64,000 bases of DNA from Desulfurivibrionaceae bacterium. Its GTDB lineage: Bacteria > Desulfobacterota > Desulfobulbia > Desulfobulbales > VMSU01. The translations under genes were made by a program, and so were the position numbers. The DNA is taken from contig JAQYVV010000008.1 of assembly GCA_030145275.1 (NCBI GenBank), positions 1-64,000 on the forward strand, given 5' to 3'. Positions 54,654-62,183 of this stretch are shown here, one piece after another. Below the pieces are notes generated by a model. That model did not search any database and had not been told where the DNA came from. It saw nothing but the letters and a program-made list of their open reading frames with translations. How positions within the stretch are numbered: the first letter of the stretch is position 1; every line of letters starts with the position of its first letter.

Positions 54654-55569
54654 TTTGACCAACATGTCCCCTAATCATGTTCGGCAGATAATCTCGGCTG
54701 AACATGGTCTCCGCAGTCAAAAAATTCCACTTGATCTAGTCCAGAAAATTTTTAGATATGGAGCGCCGGTTGGCCATTCTATTGCGGTTCATGAAGTAGC
54801 GCCTCGCTGCATGGATCTTGCTCGTGCAGATATCATTCACTCTGAGCAACTGAGTGAATCGTTCCATTCAGGCAAGGTTTTTATTGCCAACCGTTTAACT
54901 GGCAGCAAGGGGAGGTTCCAAAGAAGTTGGCATGCACCGGATGGTGGAATCTGGCTGGTCCTTGCCTTGGTCAACACCATGCTTGCCAAATACGCCAATC
55001 TTTTGCCGCTTGTGGCCGGGGTTGCCTGCTGTGAGACCGTCCGCCATTTTGGCGTGCCGGCCCAAATAAAATGGGTTAATGATGTCCATGTCGATGGGAA
55101 AAAGCTTGCGGGGATTTTGCTAGAGACTATGTCTGGTCCGATTACCAAGGAGGAATACGTCCTTGTAGGTATCGGCTTAAATGTTAATAACACCATATTT
55201 CCCGAAGAGTTAGTGGCGTCAGCCGTTGGGATGCGGAACTATCTCCCTGAAAATCTTGATTTGTCTGAGGTGGCAGCTGTTCTTATCGCCAAACTTGCCT
55301 GGAACTTTGGTTTATTGTGTTACCAGGAAGAGGCTGAATTGTCGGAGGCATCTGTCGGGACGCTTGAGGATAGGTCTTCTGTTATTCAGTCCTGGACCTC
55401 CTTGTCTGATACCATCGGCAGAAGGGTTAATTATGGTTTTAATGTTGTCTCAAATCCGCAATACACTGCTAAAGTGGTTGGTGTGGATAGTACAGGAGCT
55501 CTTGTTATGCAGCTGCCTGACGGACAAAAAATTACTGAAGCCGGCGGTGAGATTGTTTATCTCGACTAA
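54631..55569 (+). CDS. birA: Biotin-protein ligase
   Basis: A protein of up to 312 residues that attaches biotin to carrier lysines. GSKGRFQRSWHAPDGGIWLVLAL corresponds to the GRGRRGRxWxSPxG biotinyl-AMP loop. KWVNDVHVDGKKLAGILLE and VGIGLNVNN are the other family hallmarks; a C-terminal BPL_C domain follows (~260-310). The start is uncertain: GTG 54631 overlaps the previous gene, TTG 54655 or ATG 54664 are alternatives. No N-terminal DNA-binding domain is seen. Its place in the carboxylase operon fits modification of its own substrates. Confidence 0.87.
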   Translation: MSKQNGNDLTNMSPNHVRQIISAEHGLRSQKIPLDLVQKIFRYGAPVGHSIAVHEVAPRCMDLARADIIHSEQLSESFHSGKVFIANRLTGSKGRFQRSWHAPDGGIWLVLALVNTMLAKYANLLPLVAGVACCETVRHFGVPAQIKWVNDVHVDGKKLAGILLETMSGPITKEEYVLVGIGLNVNNTIFPEELVASAVGMRNYLPENLDLSEVAAVLIAKLAWNFGLLCYQEEAELSEASVGTLEDRSSVIQSWTSLSDTIGRRVNYGFNVVSNPQYTAKVVGVDSTGALVMQLPDGQKITEAGGEIVYLD

Positions 55570-55629
55570 GCCCACGGCAGGCTAAGCATTTTAAAATTTA
55601 TTCTTGAAACGTATTCTTTGTTTCAATCT

Positions 55630-55781
55630 TGAACTATTCTGCGAGAATTGCATAACATGGGTAAACTCCCAAGCGTAACTATTTAGATGTGCCTTAGATG
55701 TTTTCGATCAGGCCGGTCAGCTATACATCAGTATGCTGACCGGCCTGATCGGGCGCAGATGAGGTGCAGCTGAATAGTTAC
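55630..55781. repeat. Composite palindromic repeat, copy 5
   Basis: A diverged companion (~55630-55679) joins a 107-bp palindrome (55675-55781, GTAACTATTTAG to GAATAGTTAC). Inner arms GATCAGGCCGGTCAGC and GCTGACCGGCCTGATC are perfectly complementary yet differ from copy 2 at paired positions. No micro-insertion is present. It lies between the biotin ligase and the M3 peptidase. Confidence 0.78.
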
Positions 55782-55813
55782 CCCAATCTTTTGATAAGTG
55801 GAAGGTAGATTGT

Positions 55814-57592
55814 ATGTCTAAATCGTTAAATGAAAAACTTGGCACTGTTGATGTGCTGTGGGATCTGGATGGTCTTTATGAATCTTTAGATGATACGCTT
55901 ATTCAGGATGACGTAGATCTTTGTGCCCAGGAGGCCGGGCTTCTCCGTGAGGGCTGTGCCGGTCAATTGGCCCAATTGGAACCGGCTGTTTTTGCCCGTA
56001 CGGTCAGGCGTCTTGAACGAATATCCATGACCCTGGGTAGATTATCAACCTACGCATTTCTCAATTTTGCCACCCAGGTAAAAAATGCTGAGGCCGGGGC
56101 CTTTTTGCAGCAAGTCAAGGAGACGTTGAGCCGAATCAACAAGGAAATTGTGTTTTTCGAGTTGGAGTGGAGCAGAATGGAGCAGGATGCAGCCACACAT
56201 TTACTTCAGGCTGAAGATACGGCACCCTATCGTCATTATCTTGATAATATACGCAACTATGCTGCTCACCTTCTTTCCCAGGCAGAAGAAACTCTTTTAA
56301 TTGAACTGGGTCCAGTTGGTCGTGGCAGTTGGACCAATCTTTTCACCAAGGTCATAGGACATTTGCAATTTGGGGAGAGGAGGCGTAGTCAAGAAGAGGT
56401 ACTGTCTGATCTGTATTGTTCTGAGCGTAAGGTGCGGCAGCAGGCGGCCGGGGAACTTACTGAAGGTTTGCAGAGTCAGCTGCATATTTTCACCCATATT
56501 TTTAACACCTTGTTGGCTGATAAAATGATTGGGGATCGTCTCCGCAGTTATCCTTCTTGGCTCAGTTCCCGTAATCTTTCCAATGAACTGAACGATGAAA
56601 CCGTTAACGCTTTGGTTGATGCCACCACGAAACGCTATGATATTGTTCAGAGTTATTATGGCATGAAAAAGAACCTGCTTGGCTTGGACACCTTAACTGA
56701 TTACGATCGCTACGCCCCCCTGCCTAATTTGCCTGATCGTTTAGTCTCATGGCAGGAGTGTAAAGAAATGGTGCTGCAGGGATTTAATGATTTTTCTCCA
56801 GAGATGGCAGAGATTGCCGCCATGTTCTTTGAACAGAAGTGGATACATGCTCCAATTGTAGAGGGCAAACAGGGGGGGGCTTTTGCCCATCCTGCTGTGC
56901 CGGACGCCCATCCCTATATATTGGTGAACTATACCGGTACCCTGCGTGACGTTTCAACCGTGGCCCATGAACTTGGCCATGGTGTGCATCAGTATTTGGC
57001 AAAAGAGAAGGGCTATTTTAATAGTAATACACCACTGGTTTTGGCAGAGACCGCCTCGGTTTTTGCCGAACTTCTCATTTTCCATAAACAACTCGGAATG
57101 CTTGAAGATGTTAAACAGCGCCGTGCCTTTATTTGCCAGAAACTGGAATCGATTTTTGCCACCGTATTCCGCCAGAGTTCTATGCACCGATTTGAAGATA
57201 AGGCTCACAGTGGCAGACGTGCCTTTGGTGAACTTTCATCCCAGCATCTTTCTGAATTATGGCTTGAAAGTCAGAATGATATGTTTGGTGATTCGGTGGA
57301 ACTTTCCGAGGGGTATGGCATCTGGTGGTCATACATTCCCCATTTTCTAAATGCTCCTGGATATGTATATTCTTATGCCTTTGGTGAACTTCTGGTGCTT
57401 TCTCTCTATAAATTATATTTATCAGAGGGGGAAAAGTTTGTGCCTAAATATTTAAACCTATTATCTCAGGGTGGCAGCAAATCACCGTATGAGCTGCTTA
57501 CTCCATTCGGAATAGACCTAAATGATAATGAATTCTGGCAGGGAGGCTTATCTGTCATTGAAGAGATGTTGGTTGACATTAAGAGTTTATAA
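55814..57592 (+). CDS. pepF: M3 family oligoendopeptidase
   Basis: A 592-residue zinc metallopeptidase. The active-site helix VAHELGHGVHQYLA has His385, Glu386 and His389. The third ligand Glu lies in PLVLAETASVFAELL about 25 residues on. The long N-terminal helical region (~1-190) is the PepF/M3 channel wall. It is cytoplasmic, with no signal peptide, and probably degrades oligopeptides of about 7-17 residues as other PepF enzymes do. It is monocistronic between repeat elements. Confidence 0.9.
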   Translation: MSKSLNEKLGTVDVLWDLDGLYESLDDTLIQDDVDLCAQEAGLLREGCAGQLAQLEPAVFARTVRRLERISMTLGRLSTYAFLNFATQVKNAEAGAFLQQVKETLSRINKEIVFFELEWSRMEQDAATHLLQAEDTAPYRHYLDNIRNYAAHLLSQAEETLLIELGPVGRGSWTNLFTKVIGHLQFGERRRSQEEVLSDLYCSERKVRQQAAGELTEGLQSQLHIFTHIFNTLLADKMIGDRLRSYPSWLSSRNLSNELNDETVNALVDATTKRYDIVQSYYGMKKNLLGLDTLTDYDRYAPLPNLPDRLVSWQECKEMVLQGFNDFSPEMAEIAAMFFEQKWIHAPIVEGKQGGAFAHPAVPDAHPYILVNYTGTLRDVSTVAHELGHGVHQYLAKEKGYFNSNTPLVLAETASVFAELLIFHKQLGMLEDVKQRRAFICQKLESIFATVFRQSSMHRFEDKAHSGRRAFGELSSQHLSELWLESQNDMFGDSVELSEGYGIWWSYIPHFLNAPGYVYSYAFGELLVLSLYKLYLSEGEKFVPKYLNLLSQGGSKSPYELLTPFGIDLNDNEFWQGGLSVIEEMLVDIKSL

Positions 57593-57656
57593 ACGATGCG
57601 GCATAAGTCATGAAAAAGTCTATTGATGCAAGTTTTTCCATAACTGAACAACCTAT

Positions 57657-57817
57657 GATGCTCTCGCAAAAAGTCTTAATCAACTCCAAGATGGCTAAGC
57701 ATAAAAGGTCGATATACAAGATATAGGTTTTGGACAGGGCTTCGGTGATACATATGGTATGCCGAAGGTCTGTCCAAAAACTATATCGCAGTAGATCGGA
57801 CTTTTTGCGACGCCATC
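57657..57817. repeat. 161-bp double palindrome
   Basis: Outer arms GATGCTCTCGCAAAAAGTC and GACTTTTTGCGACGCCATC are inverted copies. Inside, GATATAGGTTTTGGACAG... and ...CTGTCCAAAAACTATATC form a second long hairpin around CTTCGGTGATACATATGG. It has no coding potential. It fills the gap between pepF and the glycosyltransferase. Confidence 0.7.
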
Positions 57818-57860
57818 AACCTATAAAAAGAGATTATTTATCATCTCATCCCATTATCAC

Positions 57861-58700
57861 ATGCATCCTGTCACTGTAGTAATCCCCACATATAATCGTT
57901 CTGGAATTTTGAAAACTGCCCTTGATTCTGTCCTGAATCAGACCTGGCAGGATTTTGAACTTATGGTCGTTGATGATGGCTCTACGGATAATACTGCGGC
58001 AATGATTGCCGAGAATTATGCAAAACGAGTGCGGTATATTTATCAGGAAAACAGAGGTGCTGCGGCTGCCCGTAATACAGGGATTAAGGCTGCAACCCAT
58101 GATCTTGTGGCTTTTTTGGATTCAGACGATCAATTTGATAAGCGTAAGCTTGAGCTTCAAGTTGCTGCCATGCTGCAAGAACCACAATATCTCGTATCCC
58201 ATACCCAGGAAATTTGGTTTAGGCGTGGAAAATTTCTGAACCAGAAAAAAAAGCATCGAAAAGAGAGCGGCTATATTTTCGAGAGATGCCTAGAGTTATG
58301 CGCCGTTGGCATGTCAACCATAATGGCCAGAAAAAGTCTTTTTGATGAAGTGGGTCTTTTTGATGAAGGGATGCCCTGTTGTGAAGATTATGATCTTTGG
58401 CTTCGTGCCAGTGTTAAACACCAATTTTTACTGGTTGATCAACCTCTTACCATTAAAGATGGCGGCCGGCCAGATCAGCTCTCTTGTCTCCACAGGGTTG
58501 GGATGGATAGGTATAGAATTAATTCCATTCATAACCTGTTAAATACGGAAAAACTAAAGAGTGAACAGAGAGAATTAGCGGTCAGGGAATTGGTGAAAAA
58601 ATGTACTATTTATGGCAATGGCTGCTTGAAGCATGGCCGTGAAAGGGAAGGAAACAAATATCTGCAGTTGGCTGAAACGTTTCGTCCAAAGATTGTTTGA
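57861..58700 (+). CDS. Family 2 glycosyltransferase
   Basis: A 279-residue GT2 enzyme. VTVVIPTYNRSGIL and VVDDGSTDNTAAMI form the nucleotide-sugar fold. AFLDSDD is the DxD-like metal site, and a GMPCCEDYDLWLRASV motif (ED of the catalytic loop) follows. No membrane helix. Acceptor and sugar cannot be told from sequence, and no other polysaccharide gene is near. No obvious ribosome site precedes the ATG. Confidence 0.85.
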   Translation: MHPVTVVIPTYNRSGILKTALDSVLNQTWQDFELMVVDDGSTDNTAAMIAENYAKRVRYIYQENRGAAAARNTGIKAATHDLVAFLDSDDQFDKRKLELQVAAMLQEPQYLVSHTQEIWFRRGKFLNQKKKHRKESGYIFERCLELCAVGMSTIMARKSLFDEVGLFDEGMPCCEDYDLWLRASVKHQFLLVDQPLTIKDGGRPDQLSCLHRVGMDRYRINSIHNLLNTEKLKSEQRELAVRELVKKCTIYGNGCLKHGREREGNKYLQLAETFRPKIV

Positions 58701-58702
58701 GT

Positions 58703-58898
58703 GTATCTATTCAGCTGCACTTCATCTGCGCCCGATAATGAATTTCAGCATACTTATGTATCGAAGTCTCACTTTGTTCGCTTATCTGCTGGAAATCATT
58801 ATCGAACACATCTAAAGCACATCCGGAGTCTGCGCTTACCTGAATAGATACGCTTAGGTGGGGGACCTTAAGTTTTACGATTTTCGCCGAATAGTTAC
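58703..58898. repeat. Composite palindromic repeat, copy 6, with long and short micro-insertions
   Basis: The palindrome (58703-58851, GTATCTATTCAG to TGAATAGATAC) has inner arms GATAATGAATTTCAGC and GCTGGAAATCATTATC. It carries a 17-bp micro-insertion at 58824-58840 and a 25-bp version at 58762-58786 with the same ends (CGAAGTCT...CGCTTATC); both are followed by TG. The companion runs to 58898. Confidence 0.78.
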
Positions 58899-59070
58899 GT
58901 TTGAGCTAACATTGACATGTTTATTTGAATGAAATGTTGCTTGAATACGTAGAAATAAGTATATAGGTCACAAATTTTCCTTATTTTGAGATAAAAATTA
59001 TATGAAGTTGCAGATACAATATGTACAACGTGTATATAAGGTCTTGCAGCCTTTGGATATGGAGTAAGTT

Positions 59071-60174
59071 ATGGGATTTCGCTGTGGTATTGTTGGCTTG
59101 CCTAATGTTGGTAAATCAACGATTTTTAACGCATTAACCTCTGCCGGGATTGAGTCGGCCAATTACCCTTTTTGTACCATTGAGCCCAATGTCGGCATGG
59201 TTCCTGTGCCGGATGAGAGGTTGGATAAACTGGCGCTTCTTGCCAAAACCAAGAAAACCGTTTACGCCCAGATGGAATTTGTTGATATCGCCGGCCTGGT
59301 TAGCGGTGCTAGCACTGGAGAAGGTTTGGGGAATCAGTTTCTCGGTCACATAAGACAGGTTGAGGCTATTGCCCATGTGGTTCGATGTTTTGAGGATGAT
59401 AATATTGTGCATGTCGATGGCAGTATTGACCCAATAAGAGACCGGGATATCATCAATACCGAGCTTATTCTGGCTGATTTGGAAACTGTTGGCAAACGCT
59501 TGAAAAAAACGGCATCTATGGCCAAGTCTGGTGACAAGACCTTCAAGGCCCAGCTAGTAATATTAGAGCGCCTGAATGCCATCCTCGACGGGGGCAATCC
59601 TGCAAGGATCTTTAAACTTGCAGATGGTGAGGAGAACCAAGCAAAATTTTTAAAAGAGTTGAGTCTGCTTACCTCAAAACCGCTATTCTACGTGGCTAAT
59701 GTCGAAGAAAGCGACATTACCTCCGGTAATAAGATGGTTGATGAGCTAAAGGTGGCTGCCGAGGCGGAAGGGGCTCCCGTTGTCCTGATTTCCGGTGCAA
59801 TTGAAGAGGAACTTAGCTCTCTTGATGCCGAAGAAAGAAAGGAATTCCTCGAAGATATGGGGCTTGCCGAATCGGGACTGAACAGGCTGATCAAGGCGGG
59901 CTACAAGCTTTTAGGACTGAGCAATTATTTTACCGTTGGTGAAAAAGAGACGCGCTCCTGGACTATCCCAATTGGTGCTAAAGCACCGCAAGCTGCGGGA
60001 GTTATTCATAGTGATTTTGAACGAGGATTTATCCGGGCTGAAATCATTTCGTATGATGATTATATTAAATGCGGCAGTGAGGCAGTGGCCAAGGAAAAAG
60101 GGGTCATGCGCCTGGAAGGAAAAGACTATGTTGTGCAGGATGGTGACTGTATTAATTTTCGCTTTAATGTATGA
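59071..60174 (+). CDS. ychF: Redox-regulated ATPase YchF (OLA1-like)
   Basis: A 367-residue Obg-family P-loop NTPase. GLPNVGKSTIFNAL (~8-21), the switch region FCTIEPNVGMVPVPDERL, and DIAGLVSGASTGEGLGNQFL are diagnostic. NVEES stands where GTPases have NKxD, which gives ATP specificity. A coiled-coil insert (~128-200) and TGS domain (~280-365, TRSWTIPIGAKAPQAAGVIHSDFERGFIRAE) complete it. It binds ribosomes and has stress roles in other bacteria. GGAGTAAG precedes the ATG. Confidence 0.96.
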   Translation: MGFRCGIVGLPNVGKSTIFNALTSAGIESANYPFCTIEPNVGMVPVPDERLDKLALLAKTKKTVYAQMEFVDIAGLVSGASTGEGLGNQFLGHIRQVEAIAHVVRCFEDDNIVHVDGSIDPIRDRDIINTELILADLETVGKRLKKTASMAKSGDKTFKAQLVILERLNAILDGGNPARIFKLADGEENQAKFLKELSLLTSKPLFYVANVEESDITSGNKMVDELKVAAEAEGAPVVLISGAIEEELSSLDAEERKEFLEDMGLAESGLNRLIKAGYKLLGLSNYFTVGEKETRSWTIPIGAKAPQAAGVIHSDFERGFIRAEIISYDDYIKCGSEAVAKEKGVMRLEGKDYVVQDGDCINFRFNV

Positions 60175-60206
60175 TATTGGAATCAGGACAGATTTGGAGT
60201 AAAACT

Positions 60207-61088
60207 ATGATGAATACAAATAAAAAGCAGCTTGTCTGCCAATCTGTGATCGGAGAGATTACCTCTCCATTGGGTGGGGTGAATCCATATCGCGTCACCC
60301 CTGAAGGCCGGCCAGATATTTATCCAGGGGTTGGCGGTATCACCTATAACCTCAGGATTGGTGATGGGGCCTGCGGCCTTTTTGCAGATCATGTGGAGCC
60401 TGGGGTCAGTATCAGCAATTTTACCAAAATGGGCGGCCAGGATGGGCCCAATAGGGCCTTGAATCTCTTTTCATGTGCCGGTAATCAAGCAAAGGTGGTC
60501 ACAGGGGATGCGAAGGGATCTATCGGTAAGGTCACAGGGAAGCACGGAGGAATTGAACATGTTTTGCTTGATTTTTCCCCTAAAGTACTGGAAAAGTTGG
60601 TTATTGGTGACAAGATTCAGATCAAGGCCTTTGGCTGTGGTCTACAGATGACGGATTTTCCTGAAATCCGTATCTGTAATATAGACCCTGATCTTCTTGC
60701 CAAAATACCTATTCAACAACTGAAAAATGGAAAACTGGAATTTCCGGTGACCCACACCATTCCAGCTAAAATTATGGGGTCGGGGATTGGCTCTATGCAC
60801 AGTCACAGCGGCGATTATGACATTCAACTTTTTGATAAGCCAACCGTGCAGGAGTTTGGTCTTGATGATTTAAAGCTTGGAGATTTTGTTGCCATTACTG
60901 ATGCAGATGCATCTTACGGCAGGATTTATAAAACAGGTGGCCTGGTCATTGGTATTGTTGTCCATTCAGATTGTGTCTTGGCGGGACATGGGCCCGGTGT
61001 TATGGTAGTCATGAGTTCCAAAGATGGCCAGATAGTCTCAAAAATAAACAAACGGGCGAATTTGAAACACTATTTTGCAAAAAAATAA
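60207..61088 (+). CDS. DUF4438 protein
   Basis: A 293-residue protein starting MMNTNKKQL with TTGGAG upstream; ATG 60171 would overlap ychF. The motifs GGVNPYRVTPEGRPDIYPGVGGITYNLRIGD, DHVEPGVSI and GSGIGSMHSHSGDYDIQL are those of DUF4438, a family of unknown function found in anaerobes and archaea. Clustered His/Asp residues (MHSHSGDYD) suggest a metal site (inference). It lies between ychF and pyrE on the same strand. Confidence 0.8.
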   Translation: MMNTNKKQLVCQSVIGEITSPLGGVNPYRVTPEGRPDIYPGVGGITYNLRIGDGACGLFADHVEPGVSISNFTKMGGQDGPNRALNLFSCAGNQAKVVTGDAKGSIGKVTGKHGGIEHVLLDFSPKVLEKLVIGDKIQIKAFGCGLQMTDFPEIRICNIDPDLLAKIPIQQLKNGKLEFPVTHTIPAKIMGSGIGSMHSHSGDYDIQLFDKPTVQEFGLDDLKLGDFVAITDADASYGRIYKTGGLVIGIVVHSDCVLAGHGPGVMVVMSSKDGQIVSKINKRANLKHYFAKK

Positions 61089-61134
61089 CTGCCGTCACGA
61101 AGTAGTCCGGCAGCTCAAAAATAAGGAAAGAGAA

Positions 61135-61689
61135 ATGCAAGAAGAAAGAGAGCGTCTGAAAAAAATTCTTTTAGAAAAATCATACAGAAAAGGAAAATTC
61201 AAACTAAGTTCAGGGCTGGAGTCCGATTTCTATGTGGACGGTAAGCAGACAACCTTGGATGCTGAGGGGTCATATCTATGTGGAAAACTCATTTATGATA
61301 TTATGCAAAAATCTCCCCAGAAAATATCAGCAGTGGGCGGCATGACACTGGGAGCAGATCCCCTAGTTACGGCAGCTTCTCTAGTCAGTTATTTGGAAAA
61401 AGCACCGATTCCTGCCTTTATTGTTCGCAAAGAGTCTAAAAAACACGGAACAGAGGCCTATATTGAGGGACAGAGCAATATGCCAGAAGGTGGCTGGGTT
61501 GCCCTTTTGGAAGATGTTGTAACCACCGGTGGAACCCTGATTAAAGTTATTGAGCGCGTCGAAAAGCAGGGCTTTAAGGTTGGACTAATTATTACCGTTG
61601 TTGATCGGCAAGAGGGAGGTAAAGAGGCCCTGGCTGAGGCGGGATATTCAATGGAATCAATTTTTACCAGGGAAGAATTACTCGCTTAA
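61135..61689 (+). CDS. pyrE: Orotate phosphoribosyltransferase
   Basis: A 184-residue enzyme of pyrimidine synthesis, converting orotate and PRPP to OMP. The start is ATG 61135 with AAGGAAAGAG just upstream; an in-frame ATG at 61075 would overlap the DUF4438 gene. KLSSGLESDFYVDGKQTTL, AVGGMTLGADPLVTAAS, FIVRKESKKHGT and the PRPP loop VALLEDVVTTGGTLIKV are present. The small zinc ribbon gene follows 141 bp later. Confidence 0.93.
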   Translation: MQEERERLKKILLEKSYRKGKFKLSSGLESDFYVDGKQTTLDAEGSYLCGKLIYDIMQKSPQKISAVGGMTLGADPLVTAASLVSYLEKAPIPAFIVRKESKKHGTEAYIEGQSNMPEGGWVALLEDVVTTGGTLIKVIERVEKQGFKVGLIITVVDRQEGGKEALAEAGYSMESIFTREELLA

Positions 61690-61830
61690 TCCGATAAAAC
61701 CGGAAATAAGCACCTTGCCAGAGGGGATAAAGCCCTTTAAGGTTCAAAATTGTACAGGAATTTTTTTAAGTTTCTTACAATATCGACGTTTTTTAGCAGA
61801 TGTTGCGGACAAAGGGTCTAAAGGTCTCTT

Positions 61831-62001
61831 ATGCAGTGTAAAAAGTGTGAAGGTAAGCTTGAAGTGGCCCGCTCTTGCTGGCGGGTCAGGATGCGTTGTT
61901 TGAAATGCGGCCATGAATATCAAATCCATGAAGTGGCTGACCGGCTTGATGCCGAAACAGAAGAGTTTCTTTCGAGGTATCCATCGATTATTTATGATTG
62001 A
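61831..62001 (+). CDS. Small dual-CxxC zinc ribbon protein
   Basis: A 56-residue protein starting MQCKKCEGKLEVARSC, with a second pair MRCLKCGHEYQI and an acidic tail AETEEFLSRYPSIIYD. Two CxxC pairs 18 residues apart predict one zinc ribbon. AAAGG lies 7 nt before the ATG. From memory, related small dual-CxxC proteins occur in Desulfobacterota, some with selenocysteine at one Cys; here all are Cys. Subfamily B repeat copy 2 begins 6 nt after the stop. Confidence 0.7.
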   Translation: MQCKKCEGKLEVARSCWRVRMRCLKCGHEYQIHEVADRLDAETEEFLSRYPSIIYD

Positions 62002-62007
62002 TGATCT

Positions 62008-62155
62008 GTAAGCGCTCCATGAACACCCCGCTGCACGTGATCGAACCCCGTGATATACAGGGAGTATAATCACGTGGCTCGATCACGCACATCGGGACGC
62101 CCCTGAAACGCTTACGAACTCGGGTTTATGCCATCTTTGGTGTACTTAATTGATC
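62008..62155. repeat. Composite palindromic repeat, subfamily B copy 2
   Basis: The palindrome (62008-62115, GTAAGCGCTCCATGAACACC to CTGAAACGCTTAC) is nearly the reverse complement of the copy at 48725. The companion (62111-62155) ends GTACTTAATTGATC and matches the companion of that copy. It lies between the zinc ribbon gene and the convergent ribonuclease gene. Confidence 0.75.
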
Positions 62156-62183
62156 GCTAACGATGATCTTACTGTATCTTCCC

